The notes: generated by a model from the letters alone, not told the origin. DNA of 64,000 bases from an uncultured Clostridia bacterium (GCA_944392335.1 CALXWJ010000012.1:55029-119028); one strand, 5' to 3'; positions 18,702 to 28,142 are shown, counted from the first letter of the stretch. Numbers and translations are program-made.

Positions 18702-20399
18702 TCATTTTTCAAAAACGCGTATCAAATTATCCTCTTGTGAATATGACCAATCAAATATTTCACATGCGGTATTGATCTCCATGCAGGAATATACGGTCGT
18801 TATGCAGCTGTCAAAAAGTAACGTGGTATTGTTATCGTAGCTTATCGAATTTTCTGACAAATTGTATGAATAAACATTATTGTTATAATTAAAGGAAGCT
18901 ATCCCGTCAATGTAATTTTTACTGCCGCCAAAGGCTTCGATTATAAGAGAAAACGGGATATATTTTTTTCCGCTGATATCAAGACAAGGATATGTGATTT
19001 TTTTTCCGTTTGCCATAATGCCGGGACTTTTATCACTGTAAAAATATATGATTTGATTATTTTTGATACCATAATATTCGCGCGCCGTATCATAGAAAAA
19101 AGCGTCGTCCTGAAGCATTTGGTGACGGTATTTATCATTGTAATCGATACAATAATTAATTATCGGCTCATCAAATTGCTTTATGTTTTTTGAATCGATC
19201 ATTTTATTTTGGATATAGCCGTTTGATACGGGAACAAATACGACCATACCCGATAATGCAAAGGCGTATATCAAGAATTCCTTGTGCTTTATATTCCGGA
19301 GGATCAGATCGGAGGATACGGCAATGGTGATAAGTATGATAGGTAAGAGCGTTCTGTATGTTAATGAGTTGGTTTTAAGCATAACAAGAACACTAAAAGC
19401 CCCCGCACACATACAGATACCATGATAACGAAAGTCGTATGAAGCCAGCATAAGAATGACCGCTGCAATAAAATATGAGGTAAACAGCAGTAAAACGATT
19501 ACGTTAAATATCTCAGTCTTTCTAAAAAAACAGATATATATAAAAAGCAGACCTTCAAAAATGGCCGAAAAATATTTGAAAAACTTGTTTTTTGAAAACA
19601 ATATAACCGTGAAAACAAATAAAAGACAAAAAAAGCCTGCTCCGTTTAAATTGAGTAATTTGTCCGACAGTTCCGAAAGCCGTATATATATTGTCTGCAT
19701 CAGATCGTAAAATGGTGCATTTTCGGTATTTAAACGCATTCGTGTAGCGGGCGACAAAAATATCGAAAGAAGCCCGGCAACGCTCATGAGAGCCGATCTG
19801 ACAAATACGGATAATTTTTTGGATGGCTCTGCGGCAAAAAATAACAATGTCAAAAATACGGCGCAAGAACCTATTTGTTCTGTTGTTGCACCGCAGATAA
19901 AACATATTAAAAGGCCGCCGGCGCCGATGTGTTTTTTCTCGTACGAATTTTTCAAGATCAGGATCAATGCCATAAGCATGACGGACGGATATAAATAATT
20001 TACCATTGCAGACGTCCAAAATAAACTTTCCCTGAGAATCTGTGCAGGTATAAATAAAACAAAACAAATACAGAGCGTAAGATAATTCTTTTTTTCGCTT
20101 TTTATAACAGAAGCTGCCAAACAGAATAACAGGATCAGAAGAAAAATACATATCAGCGAATACACAAACGGCCCCAAAGGCAAAATCAATTGGTCTATTA
20201 TATGAACGATCACCCTTCCGTTATAGTTCAAAAAATGTGAAATATTATTGTTCACAAAACCATGAAGCCCATTGCGGAGAAATGTGCCGTAATAGTAATC
20301 ATCCGCATACAAAAGTATATTTGAAGCGGTTATCATAATTAAAATAACAGGTATTATAAAGCATAGATTGCCTAAAATTGTTTTCTTGTTTTTAAACAT
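18702..20399 (-). CDS. Polytopic membrane protein (DUF6056-like) with a C-terminal stalk-like domain
   Basis: About ten hydrophobic segments fill residues 10-400. Early motifs ADDYYYGTFLRNGLHGF and NYNGRVIVHIIDQL resemble the DUF6056 group of glycosyltransferase-like membrane proteins. The last ~110 residues (GKKITYPCLDISGKKYIPFS, LIIEAFGGSKNYIDG) look like a single degenerate copper-amine-oxidase-type stalk domain, here expected outside the membrane. The start is set at ATG 20399, preceded by GAAGGTG. A longer frame reaches ATG 20456, but a promoter overlaps that codon. The gene is 565 codons, monocistronic, and its stop abuts R1 copy B. A role in envelope polysaccharide synthesis or modification is inferred only. 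Confidence 0.7.
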   Translation of the reverse strand: MFKNKKTILGNLCFIIPVILIMITASNILLYADDYYYGTFLRNGLHGFVNNNISHFLNYNGRVIVHIIDQLILPLGPFVYSLICIFLLILLFCLAASVIKSEKKNYLTLCICFVLFIPAQILRESLFWTSAMVNYLYPSVMLMALILILKNSYEKKHIGAGGLLICFICGATTEQIGSCAVFLTLLFFAAEPSKKLSVFVRSALMSVAGLLSIFLSPATRMRLNTENAPFYDLMQTIYIRLSELSDKLLNLNGAGFFCLLFVFTVILFSKNKFFKYFSAIFEGLLFIYICFFRKTEIFNVIVLLLFTSYFIAAVILMLASYDFRYHGICMCAGAFSVLVMLKTNSLTYRTLLPIILITIAVSSDLILRNIKHKEFLIYAFALSGMVVFVPVSNGYIQNKMIDSKNIKQFDEPIINYCIDYNDKYRHQMLQDDAFFYDTAREYYGIKNNQIIYFYSDKSPGIMANGKKITYPCLDISGKKYIPFSLIIEAFGGSKNYIDGIASFNYNNNVYSYNLSENSISYDNNTTLLFDSCITTVYSCMEINTACEIFDWSYSQEDNLIRVFEK

Positions 20400-20434
20400 T
20401 GCCGCAACACCTTCAAACGAATCATATTTATTTA

Positions 20435-20463
20435 ATTGTAACATATATTGATACATGCGTCAA
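20435..20463 (-). promoter_or_regulatory. Promoter of the DUF6056-like membrane protein gene
   Basis: On the - strand, TTGACG (20463-20458) and TACAAT (20440-20435) are 17 bp apart. It covers the upstream in-frame ATG at 20456, which therefore cannot be the start. Confidence 0.8.
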
Positions 20464-20673
20464 GTAATAATAAGGAAGGGCTGTGAGATCAAAGGAAAAT
20501 GAGATAGTATATGTGTAAAAAGATCGGCAGGAACGCATCATTCATAACACCTATGACCATTTTATCCGGCATAAAAATCATAGGACAAATATAAGATGAA
20601 TAATATATAACTGTTTGATACCATAAAACAAATTCGGACAATGTTTATTTTAAAAATCTGTACGGAGGGTAAT

Positions 20674-21504
20674 ATGATAAAAATTTCAAAGCATTTATAT
20701 ATTCACTGGCTGTTTGCCGCAGTCCTGGCAATAGCATATATCAACAGGGATCTTGAGGGCTTTATGATAAGCTATGTTATAATCACGATACATGAGCTGT
20801 CGCATCTTGCGGCAGCCAAATTTCTCGGTCTGACTGTTTCGCATATCATTTTCTATCCGTTCGGCCTGAACATGAAATTGAAAAATGAACTTCTCTACAG
20901 CATATCGGATGAAGTGATTTTGTATTTAAGCGGCCCTGCGGCTAATGCGTTGATGGCGGCTGCCGCATTGGCATTATCCGGAAAAATCCCATATGCTAAT
21001 GATCTTTATTATCAAAACCTTGTGTTTTTTGTTATAAACTTGCTGCCAATGTGTCCGCTGGACGGCGGTATGACGGTAAAAAAATTGCTGTGCTACAAGT
21101 TCGGATTTGAAAAAGGGACGCGGTATTCAAAATTTATTTCAATTCTTTGTGCTATAAGCCTTTGTATTTTATGCTTCAGGATAATACTTGTCGGCGGGTT
21201 TAATTCATCATTATGTATTTTCATGGCGTTTGCGGTCGGAAATGTAATTTTTTCAAAAGAAAAATATAATCAGAATTTTCTCAAAGAACTGCTGTATTGT
21301 AAAAATAAAAAAAATTCGCGTATATATAATGCCAAGATACTTGGCGCGGCAGAAGACGCGCATTATCCCGAAATAGCAAAAAAATTAAACATGGCGGACA
21401 GTTATTTCATTATTTTCACAAATGAAAATCAAAAGGTCACAAAAATAATGTCGGAAGATGAATTAGTAGGGTGCATTTTAGACAATAATAACATAAAAAT
21501 ATAG
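20674..21504 (+). CDS. SpoIVFB-like intramembrane zinc metalloprotease (M50B)
   Basis: Site-2-type proteases cut membrane-embedded substrates; SpoIVFB processes pro-sigma-K during sporulation. This 276-residue protein has the active site THELSHLAA (HExxH) in an early transmembrane segment and the second motif NLLPMCPLDGG. The layout of six hydrophobic segments followed by a soluble CBS-like tail (about 200-276) matches SpoIVFB. ATG 20674 with GGAGGG five bases before is preferred over the in-frame ATG at 20641, which has no ribosome site. No SpoIVFA gene is adjacent; SpoIVFA and SpoIVFB usually sit together, so the sporulation role is less certain. It could be another M50B protease. Confidence 0.8.
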   Translation: MIKISKHLYIHWLFAAVLAIAYINRDLEGFMISYVIITIHELSHLAAAKFLGLTVSHIIFYPFGLNMKLKNELLYSISDEVILYLSGPAANALMAAAALALSGKIPYANDLYYQNLVFFVINLLPMCPLDGGMTVKKLLCYKFGFEKGTRYSKFISILCAISLCILCFRIILVGGFNSSLCIFMAFAVGNVIFSKEKYNQNFLKELLYCKNKKNSRIYNAKILGAAEDAHYPEIAKKLNMADSYFIIFTNENQKVTKIMSEDELVGCILDNNNIKI

Positions 21505-21540
21505 ACTTTGTATATTTTTTGTGTTAAAATTATTATAACC

Positions 21541-21630
21541 TAAGCAAAGATGTCACCAGCTGATCACATCGCTTGTGTGCGGCTTTCCTGTCATCGTCAA
21601 ATGACGTACATGCCCTTATTTAACCATATT
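21541..21630 (+). repeat. Divergent R1-like element, copy C
   Basis: TAAGCAAAGATGTCACCAGC matches the start of another variant at 54551 (TAAGCAAAGATGCCGCC), and a CCCTTATT tail is kept at 21613, but stem 2 is lost. TTGTAT (21508) and TATTAT (21531), 17 bp apart, lie directly upstream. The rest of the 363-bp gap before dnaG holds AT-rich sequence and no feature I can support. Confidence 0.45.
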
Positions 21631-21867
21631 GCTTTACAGATTTTTGCGTATATTCCGCGGATTGTTTGAATAAGGCGGGGCAATGCATAAATAATATTAA
21701 AGGTGACATAATAGAAAACAACAAATATTCTGAAATAAAAAGGGTTTTTCAAAAAAATGTCGAATAATATATTATGGGATTTTTTCGGAAAAGCTTTTTT
21801 TGGGAGGTAGATATTATCGTAAAACGCATTAAAATGGGATGTGCATTTTTGGAAGAGGTGATTATAA

Positions 21868-23652
21868 ATGCCATACTATCCCGATGATGTAATAAATGAA
21901 GTATTTGCTGAAAACGATATAATCGACTATGTATCGAGATATGTAAAATTAAAAAAAACCGGAAAAGATTACAGCGGTTTGTGCCCGTTTCATAACGAAA
22001 AATCACCGTCTTTTCATGTGAGCCGTGAAAAGCAGCTGTTTCATTGCTTCGGATGCGGCGCAAGCGGAAATCTTGTACAGTTTGTGATGCGAAGCGAGGG
22101 CCTTGATTTTGTTGAGGCGTTAAAACTTCTTGCAGAGCGTGCGGGTATCAGCCTTCCCGAGAACCCAAATGAAGGAATGGACGGCTCTCATGAGCTAAAA
22201 AAGAAGATATACGAAATGAATAAAGCCGCCGCAAGATTTTACTATGAAATGTTAACAAAATCACCCGAGGGAAAGATCGGATATGAATATTTTTCGAGGA
22301 GGAAAATCAATCCAAAGACCATAACGGTTTTCGGTTTGGGATACGCGCCTGAAGGATATAATGTTTTATACACTCATTTAAAAAAGATGGGTTACGACGA
22401 TAAGGAAATTATTGACGCGGGGCTGGCAGTTGTCAGAGACAATAAAATATATGATAAATTCAGAAACAGGGTGATGTTCCCGATAATCAATCTGAGAGGG
22501 AACGTTATAGGCTTCGGAGGAAGGATAATGGGACAGGCCGAAGAGCAAAACGGCTATAAAATTCCTAAATATTTAAATTCCGCGGAGACTCCGGTATTCA
22601 ATAAAGGAAGGAATTTATTTTCTTTGAATTTAGCAAAAAAATCGAGCCCTTATTCCATTATACTTGTTGAAGGTTATATGGATGTTATATCGGTATATCA
22701 GGCAGGTATACCCAACGTCGTTGCGACTCTTGGGACTGCCCTTACGGAAAATCAGGCAAAGCTGCTTATGAAATACTGCAGTGAAATTTTAATTTGCTAT
22801 GATTCTGATGAGGCGGGTCAAAAAGCGACCATAAGAGCCATAGAGATAATAAATTCCGTGGGAGGACATTCAAGAGTTATAAAACTCAAGGGAGCAAAAG
22901 ATCCGGATGAATACATAAAGGCAAACGGAGCGGCACATTTTTATAAAGCGGTTTCGGAGGCCGTAGCATCTACACAATTCAGGCTTGGAATCCTGAGGAC
23001 GAAATATTCTTTGGATTCGCCTGAAGGAAAATCACTGTTTGTGAAAGAAGCTGTGGAGGTTTTGCAAAGTATTACCGATGCTGTTGAGGTGGATGCATAC
23101 ATTAATCAAATTTCTGATGAAACTCACGTAAACAGAGATGCGATTTACAGTGAATACAGAAAAAGAGTGATGGCAAAAGCAAAAAATCCGAATGAATATG
23201 AAAGAAAGGATTTTGAAATAAAAAAAGGCAGTGATGAGGTGATCATTCCCATAGATGTACCGCCCATGATCGTAAGCGCCGAAAGAAAGCTGATCTTTCT
23301 GATGGTTGAAAACAAAAAGTTTATTTCGGAAGTTCAAAAAGATTTCCCTGCCGAAGAATTTTCCACCGAGATACACAGAAAGCTTGTGAAATTGATCTAC
23401 GATCTGAAGAAAGAAAATAAGCGAATAGAACCTTCGGTATTGGTGAACGCATTTGAGGGCGAAGAAATAAATTATGTTTCGAATATTTTTTATAATCTTG
23501 AGGAATATAAGGATCTGAACGAGACCGTGTCAGAGCTGATAAGAAATATCAAAACGGAAAAAATTAAAAAACAGATGATGGATGAAAAAGATCCTGAGAT
23601 TATTTCCGGACTCATAAAAAAAATGACTGAATTGACGTCGGGAAATAATTGA
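21868..23652 (+). CDS. dnaG: DNA primase
   Basis: DnaG makes RNA primers for replication and works with the DnaB helicase. The 594-residue protein begins with the zinc-binding domain (CPFHNEKSPSFHVS...FHCFGCGASGN, a CHC2 ligand set), then the catalytic core with the Toprim motif ILVEGYMDVISVYQAGI and the acidic YDSDEAGQKA. The C-terminal part (about 430-594) is the shorter helicase-interaction region of Bacillota primases. GAAGAGGTG precedes the ATG. It is followed 169 bp later by rpoD, the conserved primase-sigma arrangement of the macromolecular-synthesis operon, here without rpsU. Confidence 0.97.
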   Translation: MPYYPDDVINEVFAENDIIDYVSRYVKLKKTGKDYSGLCPFHNEKSPSFHVSREKQLFHCFGCGASGNLVQFVMRSEGLDFVEALKLLAERAGISLPENPNEGMDGSHELKKKIYEMNKAAARFYYEMLTKSPEGKIGYEYFSRRKINPKTITVFGLGYAPEGYNVLYTHLKKMGYDDKEIIDAGLAVVRDNKIYDKFRNRVMFPIINLRGNVIGFGGRIMGQAEEQNGYKIPKYLNSAETPVFNKGRNLFSLNLAKKSSPYSIILVEGYMDVISVYQAGIPNVVATLGTALTENQAKLLMKYCSEILICYDSDEAGQKATIRAIEIINSVGGHSRVIKLKGAKDPDEYIKANGAAHFYKAVSEAVASTQFRLGILRTKYSLDSPEGKSLFVKEAVEVLQSITDAVEVDAYINQISDETHVNRDAIYSEYRKRVMAKAKNPNEYERKDFEIKKGSDEVIIPIDVPPMIVSAERKLIFLMVENKKFISEVQKDFPAEEFSTEIHRKLVKLIYDLKKENKRIEPSVLVNAFEGEEINYVSNIFYNLEEYKDLNETVSELIRNIKTEKIKKQMMDEKDPEIISGLIKKMTELTSGNN

Positions 23653-23704
23653 TTTGTATATAGAAGGTAAAATAAAACTAAATGATTTGTAAAAAAATCA
23701 TGCG

Positions 23705-23720
23705 GCAGGCAATCCTGCGT
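23705..23720 (+). terminator. Weak hairpin between dnaG and rpoD
   Basis: GCAGG (23705-23709) and CCTGC (23714-23718) form a 5-bp stem with a CAAT loop, followed by a broken T-rich tract. It may only attenuate; dnaG and rpoD could remain co-transcribed. Confidence 0.4.
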
Positions 23721-23821
23721 TTATAAATATTTTTGTTTTTGAGTTTTTTTACGATCATCTTTGTTTAAAATATATAAATATAAAGGCTATCGGTTAATTC
23801 GGAAAGGAATGAATATTTGGA

Positions 23822-24901
23822 ATGGCAGATATGGAAAATAAAAAAAATGTAATTAAGGAACTGCTTGATAAGGGCAAGAAAAAAGGTCTATTAACACATA
23901 ATGAGATAGCCACGGCACTGGAAGAATTTGAAATTTCTCCCGAAGAGATGGAAGCAGTTTACGATTTATTTGAAAAAGAAAGTATAGAAGTGGTTGAAGA
24001 TCTTGAAAAAGAGCTTGAAGAAATAGAGGTAACAAAAGAAGAGCTTGAGGATTTATCCATTCCGGAGGGAGTGAGTCTTGATGATCATGTAAAAATGTAT
24101 CTGAAAGAAATAGGAAAAGTCAATCTTTTGGACCCGAACCAGGAGGCAGAACTTGCAAAAAAAATGTCGGATGGCGATGAGGAAGCCAAGAAAAAACTTG
24201 CCGAAGCAAATTTGAGGTTGGTCGTAAGCATAGCAAAAAGATATGTCGGAAGAGGGATGCTGTTTCTTGACCTTATCCAGGAGGGTAATCTGGGATTAAT
24301 TAAAGCCGTAGATAAATTTGACTATACCAAAGGATATAAATTCAGTACCTATGCAACTTGGTGGATAAGACAAGCCATAACCCGTGCCATAGCGGATCAG
24401 GCAAGAACGATCAGAATACCTGTTCATATGGTTGAAACGATAAACAAATTGGTAAGGGTTTCAAGGCAGCTGGTCCAGGAATTGGGAAGAGAACCTACCA
24501 TGGAAGAACTTTCCAAAGAATTGAATATGTCAATAGATAAGGTAAGAGAAATTTCCAAGATATCACAGGAGCCTGTTTCCTTGGAAACACCTATTGGAGA
24601 AGAGGAAGACAGTCATTTGGGTGATTTTATACCGGACGACGATGCTCCGGCGCCGTCAGACGCCGCAAGCTTTGTTTTGTTAAAGGAACAGCTTGTAGAG
24701 GTTTTAAAAACACTTACGCCTCGTGAAGAAAAGGTATTAAAGCTCCGATTCGGATTGGAGGACGGAAGACAAAGGACTCTTGAGGAGGTCGGTAAGGAAT
24801 TTAATGTCACCCGTGAAAGAATAAGACAAATTGAGGCGAAGGCTTTAAGAAAGCTGCGTCATCCCAGCAGAAGCAAAAAGCTTAAAGATTATCTTGATTA
24901 A
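23822..24901 (+). CDS. rpoD: RNA polymerase primary sigma factor SigA/RpoD
   Basis: It directs RNA polymerase to housekeeping promoters of the TTGACA/TATAAT type seen throughout this window. The 359-residue protein has region 1.1 (about 1-75), then region 1.2/2 with [20 protein letters not shown] and [19 protein letters not shown] (−10 recognition). Region 3 and region 4 follow, with [20 protein letters not shown], the helix-turn-helix for the −35 element. The length is normal for Bacillota SigA. AAAGGAATG lies upstream of the ATG with a longish gap. It follows dnaG in the classical order. Confidence 0.97.
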   Translation: MADMENKKNVIKELLDKGKKKGLLTHNEIATALEEFEISPEEMEAVYDLFEKESIEVVEDLEKELEEIEVTKEELEDLSIPEGVSLDDHVKMYLKEIGKVNLLDPNQEAELAKKMSDGDEEAKKKLAEANLRLVVSIAKRYVGRGMLFLDLIQEGNLGLIKAVDKFDYTKGYKFSTYATWWIRQAITRAIADQARTIRIPVHMVETINKLVRVSRQLVQELGREPTMEELSKELNMSIDKVREISKISQEPVSLETPIGEEEDSHLGDFIPDDDAPAPSDAASFVLLKEQLVEVLKTLTPREEKVLKLRFGLEDGRQRTLEEVGKEFNVTRERIRQIEAKALRKLRHPSRSKKLKDYLD

Positions 24902-25053
24902 ATATATATGTTGACTGTACACATAAACGATACGGGGCATAAAGCTTTTGGTATCGCAATTTATGATTTTTTTACTCATACAATGCATCGTTTATTTTGT
25001 TTATGGGAATGACCGTGCATTGACTATAGATAAAAATAATATCTGGAGGAAAC

Positions 25054-27132
25054 ATGAACTGGTTAGAGGTTACGATATATACATCTGCAGAGGGTATTGA
25101 GCCTGTTTGCGGGAATTTATATCAATTGGGTATTACGGGAGTGGAAATCGAGGACGAGACTGATTTTAAGAATTTTCTGGAGGAAAATCATCAGTATTGG
25201 GATTATGTCGATGACACGCTGGTGAAAGAAAAAGAAAAGGAAACTTGCGTAAAGGTATATGTAAGCGATAACGCATCCGGAAATGAAATGCTTTTATCAA
25301 TAAAGGAGGCAATGCGGGCCTTAAAGGAGTTTGACAAGGATAATAAATTCGGTCGTTTGGAGATTGCTTTGGGAAATTTGTCCGAGGAGGATTGGGCAAA
25401 CAATTGGAAAAAGTTCTTTCATCCGATAAAGCTGGGCAAAAAAATTATGATAAAGCCCGAATGGGAGCAATTGCAGGAAGAAACAGACAGAATCGTATTC
25501 AACATAGATCCAGGAATGACATTCGGAACCGGTTCTCACCATACCACTCAGCTTTGCATAGAAGAATTGGAAAGGTATGTGGATGAAACAAAGTCTGTTC
25601 TTGATCTGGGCTGCGGAAGTGGTATTTTATCGTTGATTTCTATAATGCTCGGTGCAAAGTCTGCTTTGGCGGTAGACATAGATCCGAATTGTATAAATGT
25701 CGTACACGATAATGCGCAAAGAAATAATATAGGCTTAGATAAAATTGAGGTTTTATCGGGAAACATTATAACCGATACAAAGCTTTGCCAATACATAAAA
25801 CAGAAAAAATATCCTCTGATATACGCAAATATCGTAGCGGATGTTATAAAGGCAATTCTCCCGCTTGTTAAGCAAAGTATAACAGATGACGGTATATTCA
25901 TAACTTCCGGGATAATTGAGGACAGGGCAGAAGATGTTAAAAATGCTCTTATAGAAAACGGTTTTGTTATAAAAACAATAAAAAAACGCAAAGATTGGGT
26001 ATGCATGGTTTGCGGATTGAAGAAAAAAAAACCGAATGAGATTAAAATTGATAATGTCGGCGTATCACTGGGGCCGGTTTCTTACAATTCCTATTTGATC
26101 ACCGGAGAAAAGAATATATTGATCGATACCGTACCTGAGGCGTATGCGGACGTATTGATAAAAAATATACAAAAACATATCGGTATTGAGGATATCGATT
26201 ATATTATCATTAACCATACCGAGCAGGACAGGAGCGGGGCGTTAAGAAAGCTGATCAAATCAAATAAAAATGCGGTTGTTGCGGCAACATTGCCGGGGCT
26301 CAAAAATATTGAAGAACAGCTCAATTTTGAATTTAAGTCCCTGCTTATAAAAAACAATTCAAAATTAATGATAGATCCGGATAACCGTTTATTATTCATC
26401 ATAACCCATAATATAAACTGGCCGGATTCAATGATGACTTATTATGAAAATGAAGGGATTTTATTTTCATGCGACGGATTTTCGAGGGAAAATAGAGAAA
26501 ACGGCTTGTATGAGTATTATAAGAAACACTTAAGTCATTTAGATGAATATGTTTATAATGCGTCGGAAATGCTGAAGCAATATAATATTAAAAAAATATA
26601 TCCCGGAAGCGGCAGTATGATTACTGAGCCGGCAGGTGCAATTGAAGCGTACTGCAGCTGGAGCAGACCTCATAAAAGCAGAAAACGCAGGATAACATTG
26701 ATATACAGCAGTACGTCCGGGAATACTCAAAAGGCAGCAGAGCATGCAAAAAAATTCTTTGATGATAAAAGCGATATCCAATTTAAGGTGATGTGCGCAA
26801 AAGCCGCGGATGAAGAAAATATATTGCAGAGTATATATTCTTCAACAGGTATTATTTTTGCTTCTCCTACCATAAACAGGAATATCAGCGCCGATATTGC
26901 AAATATTATATTTAAGATGAATTATTTTAAAACAAAGAATAAAATATTTACAGCATTCGGATCCTTTGGCTGGAGCGGTGAAGCTCCAAAATTAATTTAC
27001 TCGATATTAAAGGCAAGACATTTCACCGTATTTAAACAGCCATTTAAGTTTTTGTTTACTCCGGGCAAAGAGACATATGAAGAATTTGATGTTTTTTTAA
27101 ACGAGTTTTATAAAAAAGTGATCGATGAATAA
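25054..27132 (+). CDS. prmA: Fusion: ribosomal protein L11 methyltransferase (PrmA) + degenerate flavodiiron-like protein
   Basis: Residues 1-323 are a complete PrmA, which trimethylates ribosomal protein L11: FNIDPGMTFGTGSHHTTQ, the SAM loop LDLGCGSGILSL and the NIVADVI motif, ending MVCGLKKKK. Residues ~330-692 continue in frame as an FprA-type flavoprotein: a beta-lactamase-fold half and a flavodoxin half with the FMN loop YSSTSGNT (551-558). Diiron ligands are mostly lost. HxExDH reads H388-T-E390-Q-D392-R393, the next His is N455 (INWPDSM), D474 is kept, and the last His is S519 (PGSG). The junction is a run of nine A (26023-26031). GGAGGAAAC sets the start. Oxygen or NO reduction by the second half is therefore doubtful; FMN binding remains plausible. 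Confidence 0.85.
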   Translation: MNWLEVTIYTSAEGIEPVCGNLYQLGITGVEIEDETDFKNFLEENHQYWDYVDDTLVKEKEKETCVKVYVSDNASGNEMLLSIKEAMRALKEFDKDNKFGRLEIALGNLSEEDWANNWKKFFHPIKLGKKIMIKPEWEQLQEETDRIVFNIDPGMTFGTGSHHTTQLCIEELERYVDETKSVLDLGCGSGILSLISIMLGAKSALAVDIDPNCINVVHDNAQRNNIGLDKIEVLSGNIITDTKLCQYIKQKKYPLIYANIVADVIKAILPLVKQSITDDGIFITSGIIEDRAEDVKNALIENGFVIKTIKKRKDWVCMVCGLKKKKPNEIKIDNVGVSLGPVSYNSYLITGEKNILIDTVPEAYADVLIKNIQKHIGIEDIDYIIINHTEQDRSGALRKLIKSNKNAVVAATLPGLKNIEEQLNFEFKSLLIKNNSKLMIDPDNRLLFIITHNINWPDSMMTYYENEGILFSCDGFSRENRENGLYEYYKKHLSHLDEYVYNASEMLKQYNIKKIYPGSGSMITEPAGAIEAYCSWSRPHKSRKRRITLIYSSTSGNTQKAAEHAKKFFDDKSDIQFKVMCAKAADEENILQSIYSSTGIIFASPTINRNISADIANIIFKMNYFKTKNKIFTAFGSFGWSGEAPKLIYSILKARHFTVFKQPFKFLFTPGKETYEEFDVFLNEFYKKVIDE

Positions 27133-27191
27133 TATCATGCATTGTCTTATCGGTGTTTAGATTGTAATAAAAGTATATATTCGTTATATAC

Positions 27192-27220
27192 TTGACAATT
27201 TCTTTGAAAAATATTATACT
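27192..27220 (+). promoter_or_regulatory. Promoter of the rsmE transcript
   Basis: TTGACA (27192-27197) and TATACT (27215-27220) are 17 bp apart. Transcription would begin at about 27226-27228, at the first bases of R1 copy D, so R1 forms the 5' leader of rsmE. Confidence 0.85.
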
Positions 27221-27224
27221 ATAT

Positions 27225-27366
27225 ACTGCGGACAAGATATCCCCCGCTTTTGCCGGCGGCGGGTTTTATATCTGTAATCAGTGCAAGGGCACGGTTTGCC
27301 GCTTGATTACAGCATTGCTATAAGCGTTCTTGTCAGTGTTGAATAACGGGACAATCCTTTATTGAA
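27225..27366 (+). repeat. R1 interspersed structured repeat, copy D (5' leader of rsmE)
   Basis: It starts ACTGCGGACAAGATATC. Stem 1 is CCCGC (27243-27247) with GCGGG (27259-27263). Stem 2 is TGTAATCA (27273-27280) with TGATTACA (27304-27311), and its apical part is replaced by GGCA/TGCC. Stem 3 is TTGTC with GACAA, then the tail CCTTTATTGAA. It ends 26 bp before the rsmE start codon. Confidence 0.85.
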
Positions 27367-27392
27367 CTTGTTTGAAAGCGAGGAATATTTTC

Positions 27393-28142
27393 ATGCCTAA
27401 GTTTTTTGTGTCGAAAGAAAATATTCGTAACGATAAAATTCTGATCGACGGGGAAGACGTCGCCCATATAAAAAAGGTTCTGCGTTTGGGGATCGGAGAC
27501 AAATTAAATATGTGCGACGGCGAGGGAACAGACTATACGGTAAAGATTTGTGACGCGGAGAATAAGACGATTCTTTGCGATATATTATCGAAACATAAGT
27601 CGGATACCGAACCGAATATCAAGATAACGATCTATCAGGGTATACCCAAGGGCTCGAAAATGGATTATATAATTCAAAAGACAACGGAGCTTGGGGTAGT
27701 AAAAATCGTGCCGTGCATTATGTCGCGGTGCGTTGTAAAGTTAGAGTCGGAAAAAGAGCTTGTGAAAAAACAACAAAGATGGCAAAAAATTGCCGAAGAG
27801 GCGGCAAAGCAGTCGGGAAGAGGAATTATACCCGAGGTCTGTATGCCGTGTGATTTTAATGACGCGCTGCGTATGATGAAACAAAGCGATCTTTATTTTG
27901 CCCCGTATGAATGTGAGGAAAATAATACTTTAAAAAATACTTTGTTGACAGCACAAGCTCCTGTCTTTGTATCTTTTATGATAGGCCCTGAGGGGGGTTA
28001 TGCCGTACATGAAACTGAAAAATTGAAGGAATATGATATTCCTACGGTAACTTTGGGGAAAAGGATATTAAGAACAGAAACCGCAGGCGAGGCGGTGACG
28101 GCTATGGTAATGTATGAAATAGGCGATATTAATATTACTTAA
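27393..28142 (+). CDS. rsmE: 16S rRNA m3U1498 methyltransferase
   Basis: RsmE methylates N3 of U1498 in 16S rRNA using SAM. The 249-residue protein has the N-terminal PUA-like domain (MPKFFVSKENI, HIKKVLRLGIGDKLNMCDG) and the C-terminal SPOUT knot (YIIQKTTELGVVKIVPCIMS, FMIGPEGGY, LGKRILRTETAGEAV). ATG 27393 is preferred, with GCGAGGAA eight to ten bases before it; an in-frame TTG at 27372 would run through R1 sequence. In many Clostridia rsmE follows prmA directly, as here, but the two are separated by a promoter and an R1 element. Confidence 0.95.
   Translation: MPKFFVSKENIRNDKILIDGEDVAHIKKVLRLGIGDKLNMCDGEGTDYTVKICDAENKTILCDILSKHKSDTEPNIKITIYQGIPKGSKMDYIIQKTTELGVVKIVPCIMSRCVVKLESEKELVKKQQRWQKIAEEAAKQSGRGIIPEVCMPCDFNDALRMMKQSDLYFAPYECEENNTLKNTLLTAQAPVFVSFMIGPEGGYAVHETEKLKEYDIPTVTLGKRILRTETAGEAVTAMVMYEIGDINIT

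Noticed and set aside
20397..20456. Longer N terminus of the DUF6056-like protein from ATG 20456
   Set aside because: A TTGACG-17-TACAAT promoter overlaps that ATG and there is no ribosome site, so transcription starts downstream of it.
21800..21900. Short leader-peptide frame ahead of dnaG after GGGAGG
   Set aside because: No standard start codon and it overlaps the dnaG start; coding potential cannot be supported.
27372..27392. TTG start 27372 for rsmE
   Set aside because: ATG 27393 has a ribosome site and gives the conserved MPKFFV start.
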